A DNA stretch of 64,000 nucleotides from Siphlonurus alternatus (Eukaryota > Arthropoda > Insecta > Ephemeroptera > Siphlonuridae): contig OX463778.1 of NCBI GenBank assembly GCA_949825025.1, positions 5,154,142-5,218,141 of the forward strand, written 5' to 3'. The position numbers and the translations under genes are program-made. Below the pieces are notes generated by a model, which was not told the origin of the DNA, made no database searches, and worked only from the letters and a program-made list of their open reading frames with translations. Within the stretch, counting starts at the first letter, position 1. The number at the start of each line of letters is the position of its first letter. Shown here piece after piece: positions 49,501 to 61,079 of the stretch.

Positions 49501-52162
49501 TCATTTCAGTCACTTTACTGATAATTGGTGCACATAGAGGGAGTGAGGATTGGCTTTTATTTAAGGACTCAGATGTCTCACAAATTACAGCATCGCTCGT
49601 TGTACTATCAGAGCGATGGGCGTCCCCTTGTATTGCTGTGACTGCGACATACTCATAATTGCATTTTTATTATTATTAATATATTATATTTATTATTGCC
49701 TAGCAACCTGCATCATAGACTCTGGCCAGTTCAGTGCGAGTCTTATCTTATAGGCTTGGAATTACAGTCGCTATATACTACAAACAGATATACTTGCGTG
49801 AATATGATACTGGCTGCCCCTATAAGAACATTCAATTTTAGGGTTGCTTCAGTCGTAAGGTAGATTATGCAATTCTAGCAGCATTAGATGGGTTGGCCTT
49901 CCCATACTAAATGCGTTTACATGTTTCTGTACCTCTTGCTAACAAAGGCTGAGTACGGTTTTGATGCCAAACTCAATACAATGCGCCACGACTATATAGC
50001 CCTAATTTTTACCAATAAATCATTTCATAGCATACCGTCATGTAGTTTGTGGATTCCCTTTCCACAAGGATAGATTCAACATTAACTAGTTGTATTTTAT
50101 ATTTAATATGTATTTGATATACTTGTAAATTGAGTAGACATTATTTATTATTTTCATTTGATTACCACCTCTGCTTTGACACCAGCATGTTATTTAACGC
50201 TTGATCACTTGATATTGACAGATATTATAATTTTTATTTTTTTTTTAACTGCAGTTTAAAGCATTATGTGATTTTATTATAGTTTTGATGATATTTGATT
50301 ACAGTTATGGCTTTCTATGTAAACTAATAAGTTTTAAAATAATTATTTTTTTTTTAATGTGTATTTGATTAATTTTAAATTCATACAGTGTAAAGATCTG
50401 GAATTTATGGAAATTAAATGGAATCCGACAAAGTTCCTTCGGTAGATTTTGAAATACTTAGTTATCATGTTGCAATACATTAATATTTTATTGCAATTAT
50501 TTATTGCTTTTTCAAAATATCTTTTCTCAAGTAACTTATGCAATTATCTTATCAAGAAATATTGACAGTATAGCGATATATGCACTTCATTCTTAATCAT
50601 TACATTATTACATTTTAAATCAGGCATTATTTATGATGATATATTATGTGTCAAATTTCATTATGTTTTCTTTTTTTTTTTTGCAATATGGAACAGTACA
50701 TTTTATACAAGAGATTACATTTTACAAATTTGAATTGATTGCGATCAATTGACAAAAGATATATTTTCATTCACTCTACTTTTTATTTTTACAGTGTAAT
50801 TGATTTTTACACGACTTTTAATTAACTTATTTTAAAAAAAAAATCTTGATTACACATTGATTTTTTTTTTTTTTTACAGGATAAAACGAATTTACTATTA
50901 CATTATTAATTTTTAAAATTCCGAGGAAATATTGGCAATGCTGACATAATTTTAAAAAAGGTTATGCAAGATATTTTTAAAAAATTCTTTAATTTTTGTT
51001 TTTTAATTTATGAAACTGAAACAGTACTACGTTATATAGCAATTAATTTTTCTCAACTCTCGTATTCATTTTTAATATTTTTATGTTAGATTCATTGTAT
51101 GATTTGAAATCTTATTAATATGGTTTATTGTTTACTTTTACTTTATTTCGATCTATTGTTGCGTGCGTATTTGTGCTTAATTCAATGTCTGTCGAAGATT
51201 TATATACCAAATTTTACTTGTACTGTTCACAAGGAATGTGTTTTTCTATAGTAAAGCCGTTTATATCGATAATAAAATCACTCGCTTATAAAATATTGAC
51301 ATACGATCGTCATTCAATTTTTATATCAGCCATTATCATACGAATGAAATATTTTTAAATTTAAATAACAGGGAAACTTCTATTTTACAATCATAATATG
51401 TTCGTTCAACTCGATCGTTTATTTTCATTATTTAGTTTTTATTTTAGGTTGCATAAAAATATGTATTGCAATCTTATCACTTTTTTTTAGTTGTTTATTG
51501 TGTTCTCCCATTTTTATTGGGAGAGAAAAAAAAATTAAGTATATTTTAATACTCTTAAGAAAAATGTAAAATTCTAGCTGAAAATTTATAAAAAATCTTG
51601 TTAACTTATATTTGCGAAATTTATTATTGATTTAAAACACTCGTTGGATGAACATATTTGTCACATGTAATTACAAATTGACTTCAGTTAAACTTTGGGT
51701 CATAGCCTACCTCTTTTGCTTTCATCCGACGTGGCTCGACATGGCGTTTAGCTGCTACGGCTGTCGCACGATCTCTGCAAGGCTTTCTGCACGGCTCCTC
51801 CCGACTGCAGACATCCCCAGGCTACTCGTCCAGGGGTCGAACATCCTTGGCTTGAAGACTCAGCAAGCCCTCTCAATGGGGGTTGTCTTCTGCGCAGGCT
51901 AATTTTGATTCTCGATATGATGAGCGTTGATGCAGCTTCTAGATTTCTTGACCATCGAATCTTTTTCTTTTATGTAACACGTCGTATTTTGTTGTAACAC
52001 GCAGCAAATTATTACCTCTTAGTTAATGATAAAAAAAACTTCACTTTACTCACGTGAAATTTATAAAAACAATTATTTAATTTTATTCTCCTTTTTAGGC
52101 ACGTACAGACTTGAGTTTGTTTCTGATTAATAGAAAATCAGTATCCCGTTTCTGACACAGCT

Positions 52163-52483
52163 TGTAAGACTCTTTTCTTACGTATTTTAATTAATTTATC
52201 TGTTAATCCTAAAGGTGGAGGATAATTCTTAACTGAGACTCGTAAATACTGCTAATAATTAGAGTTTATTGTCTATTTACTACAGGTGTATGCGGCGGCC
52301 TGCGTGGCCACCGCACAAGACGCGCCCGCGGCTAGCACCCGAGTGATCAAGTAACGTCATCCGGTTCTCTCGCCTTATGCACAAAGTGCTGACATGTGGT
52401 TCTCATGCCGTGTACAATACGGTTCATGGAAATTATCAACCTGCACGTACTATCTGCTGGGAAGGGAACCTTACAACCTTACA
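52163..52483 (-). repeat. 5' LTR
   Basis: About 321 bp, including a short repeat of CCTTACA at the outer end. The outer boundary is chosen because it gives the matching TTTG flank. Confidence 0.85.
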
Positions 52484-52600
52484 TTTGAACCATTCCGTTT
52501 CTGGTTCATTGACAAAATTTTAAGATGCATGTGACGTTTATCCTGACAAATTTCCACGTTGCGATTAGTCACATTTAAATGCCAGGATAGATTGCAAGGC
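52484..52600 (+). mobile_element. 5S-derived SINE, 3' part (split)
   Basis: TTTGAACCATTCC continues the SINE exactly where 46236 stopped, aligning with 32083-32195 through GTTTATCCTGAC, AAATTTCCACGTTGC and AAATGCCAGGATAGATTG. Confidence 0.82.
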
Positions 52601-52920
52601 TGGCTTGGCCCCCGCGAAGCAAACAAGTTAAGGTTTTTCCGAATGACCGCCACTGGGTGTATGCATGCAGTGTGGGAGTAGCAAAACCATAACGTCTTTC
52701 CACAGGTCACTGGATCAGCCATGCATGATTGACATACGAAATAAGTCTTTTGGTCCCTAGGCGTCATTCCTCCTGATTTTCTTTTTAAAAAGCTGCCCGA
52801 AAGATGCAGCTGCCAGCGTGAAATGCCGAAGGGATTAGCAACGTGTGTTAAGAACCAGAGGTGCATGTGAACCTGTGCCAGGGTACCAACGGTGCTCATG
52901 AGCATAACCTTGAGTTATTT
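52601..52920 (-). other. Unassigned GC-richer segment with a long minus-strand frame
   Basis: A minus-strand frame from 52905 runs 144 codons and includes Cys/His-containing stretches (YFVCQSCMADPVTCGK). Its last third is antisense SINE and LTR sequence, so at most about 100 codons could be real. No domain is recognised and no splice borders are evident. It may be a captured exon, the core of the host DNA element or chance. Confidence 0.25.
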
Positions 52921-53555
52921 GGTGTAGTCAAACTTGTAATCAAGCCACAATTTTTTTAGGGATATTTAATTTCATGTTACCACCGATATTTGAACAGAAA
53001 AACAGCTTATTTTTGTTTATTTTTCGTCTCAAAAACAGACAAGTCCGCACATGTAATTTATGATGCAAGTTTTGAAAATATTTAAATGAAAGCTTTTATT
53101 TAATGTATGACATGTGTATATTACTATCGAACTTCGTTCCTTAATTATCACTTTAAATTCTTTAAAACGTTCAAATCAAAGTAAACACTCTAAGTATATA
53201 TGTATATAATATATTTATATATGTATTATTACATTTATATTTTTTATCATGATGCAGTTTGTTATACTTTACACTCAGAAAATTCTAAATATATTTATAT
53301 GACTGTTTGGAAAATTTGGTGAACATTTTTGTTTCCAAAAGCGTTTAAAGCAATGTTCAAATCATTAAAAAATAATAATAATATTGAGTTCGATTTTAAT
53401 TGCATTTGAGGGTCATACATTACCGAAATGTGTCAATTACCCCAAGATATATACCAACCAATCAATCATAATTTCATTTTGCCGTCTTATTCTTTAAACA
53501 ATGTATTAGAGAAATTTTTCATTTTATTGGAAATAATTATAAATACTAGGGCTGG

Positions 53556-53577
53556 GGGGCCTTTTCGAAAAGGCCCC
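53556..53577. repeat. 22-bp perfect palindrome
   Basis: GGGGCCTTTTC followed directly by GAAAAGGCCCC. Confidence 0.85.
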
Positions 53578-53869
53578 AAATCAGTGTGCAGTGATCATTT
53601 GCAATGCCAGTCTTAATTTTTCAAAAAAAGTTTCAACGGGTTCGAAGAAATTGCAGGGGTTTTAATAGGGGGCTTGGATTTGATAATAATCATGTTGTGA
53701 AAAATATTTGCATCAAAAAATATACAGAAATAAAAAATAAATAAAAATAGTAATGAAAAATAATAAATAAAGCGAAGATACAGCACCTCTGAGTCGAGTA
53801 GGTCCACTTTCTTTTGTCACCATTTATTACAAAGTCGTCAGCAACAGCAAAGCGAATCGTAGAAGGTGG

Positions 53870-53945
53870 GGCTCCTTAATCGGATGAAACCGGGAAAGCG
53901 GAATTCGGTAGGACTTTTTAATCGGATGAAACCGGGAAACCGAAA
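53870..53945. repeat. Two ~43-bp direct repeats
   Basis: TTAATCGGATGAAACCGGGA occurs at 53875 and 53918, each followed by AA and a CGG-containing stretch. Confidence 0.75.
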
Positions 53946-54054
53946 AGCGGAAGGGGGCTTATCAGAAGGAACCTGGTAGCGGACAGAGATTTAAAATAAA
54001 TTCAGTAACCATTCACATTTTACCTTGCAAGTCTTGGTATCTGAGTCAACCTCG

Positions 54055-54400
54055 CTAGTCGGCGGTCAGAGAACGAATGACTGTTGAGAACGTCAACGAC
54101 ATTCTCAGAAATTTTGTAATCACGTCCTCTCGCCGTTCCCAACAATGCTTGTTTACCCGTTGCCATGGCAACGACGATCCACAAGCTGTGACGTCATGCA
54201 CATTACGGGGCCTCTCGAATGTTGGCGGGAAACCGTTCAAACCGCGGTGCACGCGCGATATAATATGCATGAAACGTGTTTCCCACCCAATAATGATCCC
54301 CAGCAGATTTAAATATTGCCGCCAGCTTTATTTTTTTATTTTCCCGCCTTCCTCGATCATTTCCGGTTCCCGACAGTACTAAATTCGAGTTTCTGGCATA
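54055..54400. promoter_or_regulatory. Promoter-like patch: X-box, CRE, E2F motifs
   Basis: Within a CpG-bearing region are a perfect palindromic RFX X-box GTTGCCATGGCAAC (54159-54172), a perfect CRE TGACGTCA (54189-54196), E2F-type sites TTGGCGGGAAA (54222) and TTTCCCGCC (about 54340), and an ETS-type TTTCCGG (about 54360). Such a cluster is usual in housekeeping or ciliary gene promoters. No coding exon is recognised on either side, so the transcript it would drive is unknown. Confidence 0.5.
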
Positions 54401-54491
54401 ATTTTACATGATACTGGACTGTAGAGGGGAGATTGATATGGCTCGCAACGCGTAAGAATAAAAAACATGCGTTCGTCACGGGTCCGCCATT

Positions 54492-54680
54492 CATACGCAG
54501 CTCGGCTCCTTCGGAGACCTCACCTAACCATACAATGGAATAAGATAGTGTTGGCCTTTCGAAAAACAGCTCGGCTCGTTCCTCGCCTCGCTTAAAATTC
54601 TTGGATAGATGCGTGCGGGCAATGAATAACATTGCCAACTCATACGCAGCTCGGCTCGTTCCTCGCCTCGCTTAAAATTG
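54492..54680. repeat. Short direct repeats, CAGCTCGGCTCGTTCC unit
   Basis: CAGCTCGGCTCGTTCC followed by TCGCCTCGCTTAAAATT occurs at 54567 and 54647. A partial copy is at 54498. Confidence 0.8.
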
Positions 54681-54839
54681 AATATCAAATAAAATATTGA
54701 TCTGAGCGTTAAATAATGGTTATTTTCAAACTCCAGGGATGTTTTTACGTATAGAAAGTCAATTTAATATTTTATTTACCCTTAAATAACACCTTTACAT
54801 TGAAATCATGCATGGAATCCAGCATAGTGCATATAAGAA

Positions 54840-57030
54840 AAATAGGTATTTCGCCCGCCGCCATCTTGTTTTTTGAGATAGGTAAAATCCAAGGCCAGAT
54901 TCGTGATCAGCGTGGTCAATATAGTCAGAAACCATCGGAAACTCAATTTCGATTTTCCCCCATATCTTCCCCATGTATAAGCGGTGAGAGAAGGGGTACC
55001 CCTTCTGAAATTTTTGTCAAAAACATAAAAGTCCAAAAATCTCAAGAACTATGGGTTGCAGCTTAAATCTGAAGACTGCATCTTGTCCGGCTCCAAAAAC
55101 TGGTCTAGAAAAGTTGGACAAATAATTTTTCGGGACTCGCACTTTCCCGAAATCGGGATTTTGGATATCGAAAAATTCGTATCTTGGATCGGGCCGCGTG
55201 GGCCCCCTATGTGCCGGAAAATTCCCAAATTTGGTTTTTGGGCATTGTTTTGGGTCCCCTACAACCTCCCATCGAGAGTTTGCTCGAAAAAAAATTCCTT
55301 CCCCGAGTTTGGCGCAACCCGTAAAAAACGGGTATTTTGGCCGGCAGATCCGCCTGCAATGCTAATCAAATGGCCCTATGTTATTCTTATGGGGATTTGA
55401 GACCAGGCTTTCGTTTTCAAAAAAACGCACTTCCGGTAGTTGCAGGGGGTCAAGTTGGGTATCAAATTGAAGGACACATGGTGTAGAGTCCATAAAGTGT
55501 CACAACAAAGTTGTGAGACGTTGCGCGCGGCCACCATATTGGATCCAAAACGCGTACTTTCGAGGAGGGGCCCTGCGGGCCCCGTGGGACCCACATTCTT
55601 CAAACGCATATTTTTAGACGTGAGACGCTTAGTTTTAACAGGATTCGACGAAAAAACACCATGTCAACAGCGTAAAAAAAAGTTATTAAGGAAAAGGATG
55701 CGTTTCCTATGTTATCCTTATGGGAGGAGGTTTTTTTGCATTCCCCGGTCGCCTGGGCTAACCCTCATAGTTGGCATCGATTTGAAAAAAGTTTCTGAAA
55801 GAAAAAGAGTGTGGACAACTTTCATACTGCGCGAAAATTTCGATTTCAGGTGTGCTCAAAAGTTATTCAAGGGGGAATGAGGTCGATTTTTAGCATGCGT
55901 AAACCCTATGTTCCAATGCGATTTTTTGAGTTTTTTGAAAATCGAAAAATCGAGCCAAGGAAAAGTTAGGACTTGCCAAGAGCTTTCAGAAAAGGTCTCA
56001 AACTTGTTCCTAGCCGAAAAATTGCCGAAACTGTTGGGGGGGTTCACCAGATTGAAGCTAGCGAAAGAGCTTTTAAAAACTACCCCTCTGGAGGAAGCCC
56101 AAGAGGCCCCAGGGGCCCAAATTGATATTGGTCAGATAGCCCGTTAAATTTGAATCCTGATGAGTCCCAATACAAAAACCGGGGGCCCCTTCGGGGCCCC
56201 TTTAATGGGGCCGAAAAATAAAAGTAACACCCCTAGGGGTTTCGGGTGCCATACTGTACAGATCCGGCCATAGCACGGTAAGTATGCTTTGGAGGTGCCA
56301 TGTTTGTATTTGGCGAAGCTGCGTCGTCTGTCGGGACACACTTTTGCCGTAGGAACCTCCGCCGTAGCTCTTCAATCTAATGATTTAAGGCAAAGGCCGT
56401 AAAACATCTTTTTTTCGAGGTCCCAAACTTCCGGGGCCCGCAGCCGCGGAACCAAAACAGATAGGAGGGAGCTCACATGAAGCTAAAAGATGCCCAACAC
56501 AGTCTTCTAAACGATTCGACCAAAAAAAGTTTCAGTTTCCAACTTTAAATGACTTTTTTGGCAAAAACCGCAAAAACGGCGATTTTTTTCAAAAAAAAAC
56601 ACTAAAACAGCGATAAAAAATTTTTGGGGCAAAATTTAAAAATAACACCTCCCATATAAAAGTTTACGTCCCGGGCTACATTTCGCCCATTGGGACCTAA
56701 GCTCTAACTCTCAAAACCGCTTACCGGTGGTTTTTTAAAAAAATTAACATTATCGCTTATGGCGGGCGAACGGTGCGCCGGACGCCATCTCTGAAGGCAA
56801 AAAGTCGGGGTAGCGCATGTCACCTAAAGCCGTTTTTGGGGTCAAAACGTCATTTTTCGGAAATTTTGGAAATTTCGGGAATTTTGGAAATACCCCCCGG
56901 GAATTTTTGGTTTTGAAAATGACGGGTGGGGCCCTTCGGGTCCCACCCGGGACGCGCCCTGCGGGCGCGGCGGGGCCCTGTGGGCCCCGCGGAGGGCCCT
57001 CCGGGCCCCTCAAAGATTCTTGACCATGCA
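54840..57030. repeat. GC-rich unclassified segment with GGGCCC hairpins
   Basis: About 2.2 kb of much higher GC than the surroundings. Short perfect hairpins of the form GGGGCCC-TNC-GGGCCCC recur at 55567-55583, 56181-56199 and, four in close succession, at 56924-57012. Variants of CCTATGTTATYCTTATGGG recur at 55374 and 55709. Several 80-146-codon frames on both strands have biased, overlapping composition and no domain; I treat them as non-coding. Weak inverted similarity of GAAATCATGCATGG (54800) with the right margin near 57030 might mark element ends. Confidence 0.5.
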
Positions 57031-57384
57031 TTTCAAATCAGAGATTTTGTGCTTTTAATATAATATAATAAAGTTTGATTTGAATTATTTTCTTAAGAAA
57101 AATAAGTTAATATTATTAGTTTTTCTTACATTTTTTCATGCGAAAATATAAAACCATTGGAATACAAATATAGCAAGTTTTCACGTAAAGTTAGCTACAT
57201 TCTCTTTGGTAAATTTAACAATGTAGATATTATGTTATACATTGAAGAAATATAACAAACCACTCCAATGATTTCAATGAATGATAGCAGGGTATGTATA
57301 GCCTATACATATCCTGGAATGATAGTATGTATTTGAGTTAGAACTGCATCATTAAATTAAGTAATAAAAATATTTCTTTTTCAG

Positions 57385-57449
57385 TCAGTGCCCTCAACAT
57401 GACGAAACTCGGAGACAAATATTACTACTTTGAGTTGGATTGGAGGAAG
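57385..57449 (+). CDS. C-type lectin domain exon (first seen)
   Basis: Acceptor TTTCTTTTTCAG, 65 bp, donor GTAAAA. It encodes SALNMTKLGDKYYYFELDWR, the usual start of a C-type lectin-like fold (K-x-x-x-K-Y-Y-x-F). It begins in the phase that accepts protease exon 7 and ends in phase 0. No signal peptide is found nearby, so it is either downstream coding of the protease gene or part of a separate lectin gene whose first exon I did not find. Confidence 0.8.
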
Positions 57450-58068
57450 GTAAAAATCTGTTAATACTACTTACAGAATATTAAAGTTGTATCTAGTTAT
57501 TGATGATTATGCACACTTTTTCTTAATTTATATAATTACCGTTCATTTAATAATCCACCATCAGGTCATTGCTTTCATACACAGGGCCGTCGCTAGGCTT
57601 TGGGGGGCCCTGTGCGAGATAGGAAGGAAAATAAAATGAGGCCCCCACAGCACTGGGGGGCGAAGCCCCCCAGAACAGGCCGCCGCAGGCGCGATTTTTT
57701 TGGGCCACGCCCCCTTTTTGAGCATTTTTTTTTACCATAAAATTTTATGTTTGAGAAACTCAATAAAAGTGCATGAAGAGTTGCGTACATTCAAGGAGTA
57801 AACTTACTTTTTTTTTTTTTTTTTCGGGTTAGAATTTTATTCTCTTACTAGTCTTAATTGATCAAATAGTCATGGTGCATCCAAACGTGATGGTATGTCT
57901 TAAATTTTTTTCATTTATTATTATTTGAAAACATTAAGAATGAAAAGAATCAAGCAGTAGACTAGTGTCTAGTGTACCCTCAATATACCAACATATTATG
58001 TATAATTCCTCAATTAATAGACTAAACAAAACAACTAATTATTTGGGGAAAAAATTTATATTCTAAAG

Positions 58069-58870
58069 TAGAGTGAGCGATTACAATTTGTTTAAATATT
58101 TTATTTTCTAAAAATACTGTAGTTTAACCTGCCCTCTATAGAAATGAAAACCAAAAATTTATATCTCAAATAGTTTCACCACAAAAAGTCCCAAATTTGG
58201 TGTTTTGGAGCTAGGCCTTTAACATACAGCCTTATGGTACAGAAAAACAGGGGGGTCTTCAAATAACACCACTTAACGTAAACATAGCCTAAGACTGTCT
58301 TAGCGCAACAATAAAGAATACGCTAAGACTGTCTTAATTTTAGGATTGTTGTAATTTGTGTTATTTGAAGACCCCCCAGCTTTTTACTCAAACTCTGTCT
58401 GAAGTATGGAACCAATAAAAAATACCTACGTAATTTTTATGATGTATTCTCTAATGGATTTTCAAGTAAAATAATTTTTTTACTGATCCGTTTTTCCGGG
58501 AAAAAATCTTGAAAATGAAAATTAACCCACAGAGAGAAACTTCAAGTTTTTTTTTAATTATTTTATTTAAAAATCCATTAAAAAGAAATTTATCATAGAT
58601 TACGTAGGTATTTTCTATTGGTACCATACTTTAGATTAAGTTTGAGTAATTAAAAATATATTTTCTGAACTATACAAGGCTGCATGTTAAAGGCCTCCGT
58701 AACACCAACTTTAGATTTATTTTTTTTTTTTTACTTTTTTTTTTTTTTTTTTTTTGTTTATAGTCAAGCTAATTGAAATTGAATTTTTTGATTTTTATTT
58801 CTCAATAAAAAGCAAGTTAAACTATTTTTAGAAAATAAAATTTTGAAAAGAAAATGTAATCGCTCACTAC
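58069..58870. repeat. 800-bp hairpin nested in the hAT element
   Basis: GTGAGCGATTACA at the left faces TGTAATCGCTCAC at the right. Inner pairs include TTTTATTTTCTAAAAATA, GGCCTTTAACAT and ACCTACGTAAT with their inverses. A T-run of over 20 interrupts the right arm. Confidence 0.8.
58250..58377. mobile_element. 128-bp MITE with 20-bp perfect inverted ends
   Basis: GGGGGGTCTTCAAATAACAC and its exact reverse complement bound the element. GCCTAAGACTGTCTTAGCG lies inside. It sits within the 800-bp hairpin, making a third nesting level. No clear target-site duplication. Confidence 0.8.
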
Positions 58871-59168
58871 CTTAAACAAAAGAGTTCATTTTTTCTTTGA
58901 TGTATTTATTGATGTATCATAAAAACAAAAATTTGAGCTTGAAATTTAAAAAAAAAGTGATATTTTATGCACCTGTCATTAAGGTTATGTTAAAGTAATC
59001 GATTTTTGCTAGACATTAATGTATACCTTTAAAAAAAAATTCTACTTTTTATTATTATTTTTTGCAATTGCGGAAATCGCGCTTCGCGCGATGGGGGCCC
59101 CCCAGGACCGGGAGGCCCTGTGCGGTTGAACCGGCTGCACTATCCCTAGCGACGGCCCTGTTCATACA

Positions 59169-61079
59169 AACTCTTTTTCTTTGAAGATTTCCATCAAAAA
59201 ATATTTATAGGTTTAAAGTGTTTTATTATTAAACTGTGTATTATACAAATACAGTCCAACCAAGGCCCTAAATGAAGCCCTATCGGTTGGAACTGAGTTA
59301 CATACAATTATTCAACACGTATAGTAAGCTTAAACAAAATTACCTATATTTATTAAAAATAAATTTAAATTTAGCCATGTAAAGTTTAAGCTGGATTTGA
59401 CTATTTTATGAATTGAAAATATTTTATCAAATTTAGGGAAAACATTTTTGTTTTTATAAGGACTTAAATTTTTAAAGCATAAGAAGTTAATAAAGTTGTC
59501 TCAAAAAATATATACTATAAAATAATGAGCTATGATATTAATTAATCATGAATATGCAAAATCTGCAAAACCTAAAAGATTCACTTTATCCTAAGCTTTA
59601 GATGATTTTGTACTAAATTCACACAGCAGTCAGTCCTAACTTGCAATAATATTTCTTTACTCTAGAATAACAAAATTTAGAACTATAGGTACAGCAAACC
59701 TTCGAACACGTTTAGAAAATTTATTAATAAATCTTACTCAGGTAATTCAGGGGTCTCATTGAAATTTTGGAACAGGAAGACCACGGTCTAGCTCAGGGTG
59801 TCACATATCTTACATGATAACTCCAGGGCTGCGAGCTACAGTTTTCTTCTGGTCCACAACCCAACCAAAAAGAAGTTTTGTTACCAAATTCAGCCGAATA
59901 TAAAAAAATAAACAACAACAAATTTTATTTCAATAAAAAGTGGGCATTCTGTGGAATTTAAATCAATATTTCTCCGTGTTATTTTATTAAGCATTAAAAT
60001 TCTTTCCGTCATCAGTCATCAATCTTAAGTTTAATGTAACTAAAAGGTACCCAAAATCTAGGTATTGATCTCATGACAAATTATTTCAGTTATTCATTTC
60101 TTTCGTGATTTGCATCGATCGTTTTTGCTAATCTTTTTCTTTTAGGTGCTCCCTGTATGAAAATAATACGACTCAAATTTAAGCATGGATGAAAGCATTG
60201 AGAAAAAATTGATTTAAAAATTAAATACAATGAACAATATGTAATATATATATAAATTAGTACCTCAACAAAAACATTTGATCACATTAGAATTATCAGA
60301 GATGATAATCTCACGTGAACAATAATTTTAGAAGCCGCGGGCTGTTTTGACCGTTTTGTCATTTTTGCTTTAGAAGAAACTATTTAATCCAAGAAATACA
60401 AGCGTTTGTCTATTTTTTGTTTTCATTACTTGCATAATGATAGTATATAAAAATCGAGTATTTTTGTTACCTACAATTAATGCAGACCAAATTATTTTTC
60501 AACACAATTATGACATTAAATTAATTCTGGTATAAAAAGGTTAATTTTTACTGCTAAAACTATATTCATTTTGTCTATGAATTAATAAAGTAAAAATTTT
60601 ATTTAGAATATTTTATAAAAATTCAGTGTACTTTACATCAATAAAAAACAACCTGTATATATATATATAAATATATATATATATGAAATTTTAGTAATTT
60701 CATCCGAGACTGTTACTTCGGGTTCAGCACTTTTTCATTTGATCAGATCTGGACCATCAAGTGTTCAGCAAACACTCTTGATATTGCAAAGTTTAGGTTA
60801 CTATTCTATGATTATGACGTACTTCTCGCGTCATAATTCTAGTATCACGAAAATATCTATAATACAACGAGAACACATTATTAAGTAACCAAAACAACGA
60901 GATTAAATAAGGAAAGAAACATAACTAAAATTATTAATTAATACTAGGGTGGAATTGAATAATTCAGTAAAATATATGATAATTTTTATACTGCCTTTCA
61001 TTTTTATTCAATAAATACTATACCTATTGAATTTAGAACTTCATTTTTAATAATAAGCTGGATTGAAAAAAATAATTAA
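59169..61079. other. Intronic AT-rich sequence
   Basis: No gene or complete element seen. A short TA run is at 60656-60683. Confidence 0.4.

Larger units (their letters stand above)
46237..52483 (-). mobile_element. LTR retrotransposon derivative, non-coding interior
   Basis: Direct repeats 46237-46519 and 52163-52483 begin TGTAAG and end CTTACA. The flanks carry TTTG on both sides (46233-46236 and 52484-52487). On the minus strand the sequence just inside the right LTR reads TGTGTCAGAAACGGGAT, similar to a tRNA-Leu primer-binding site. A run of about 18 G lies next to the left LTR, as expected of a polypurine tract, so the element is oriented on the minus strand. The 5.6-kb interior is AT-rich with no gag or pol frame, so it is a large non-autonomous derivative or a fully decayed copy. 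Confidence 0.88.
45836..53192. mobile_element. Large DNA element with ~210-bp inverted ends, containing nested insertions
   Basis: The left end GGTGTTTACGTTGATTTGAA matches the minus strand at 53192 (AGTGTTTACTTTGATTTGAA), and homology continues inward to about 46036 and 52983. Without the nested SINE and LTR element the interior is under 700 bp. The left end belongs to the recent duplication. Confidence 0.7.
57582..59160. mobile_element. hAT element, non-autonomous, perfect 8-bp target duplication
   Basis: 1,579 bp with ends CAGGGCCGTCGCTAGG and CCTAGCGACGGCCCTG. TTCATACA flanks it exactly on both sides (57574-57581 and 59161-59168). Subterminal GC-rich blocks (CGAAGCCCCCC, GCGCTTCGCGCG) lie just inside. 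No transposase; the centre is filled by a nested hairpin (58069-58870). It lies in the intron between the two lectin exons. Confidence 0.94.

Noticed and set aside
47000..51600. Gag-pol coding region expected inside the LTR element
   Set aside because: Searching both strands by eye shows only short frames; nothing matches protease, RT, RNase H or integrase motifs.
54077..54382. 101-codon plus-strand frame in the promoter-like patch
   Set aside because: No domain, no donor, and the region is better explained by regulatory motifs.
55440..55880. 146-codon frame in the GC-rich block
   Set aside because: Overlaps frames on the other strand, has internal repeat structure, no recognisable domain and no splice or start context. 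Kept only as part of the unclassified repeat.
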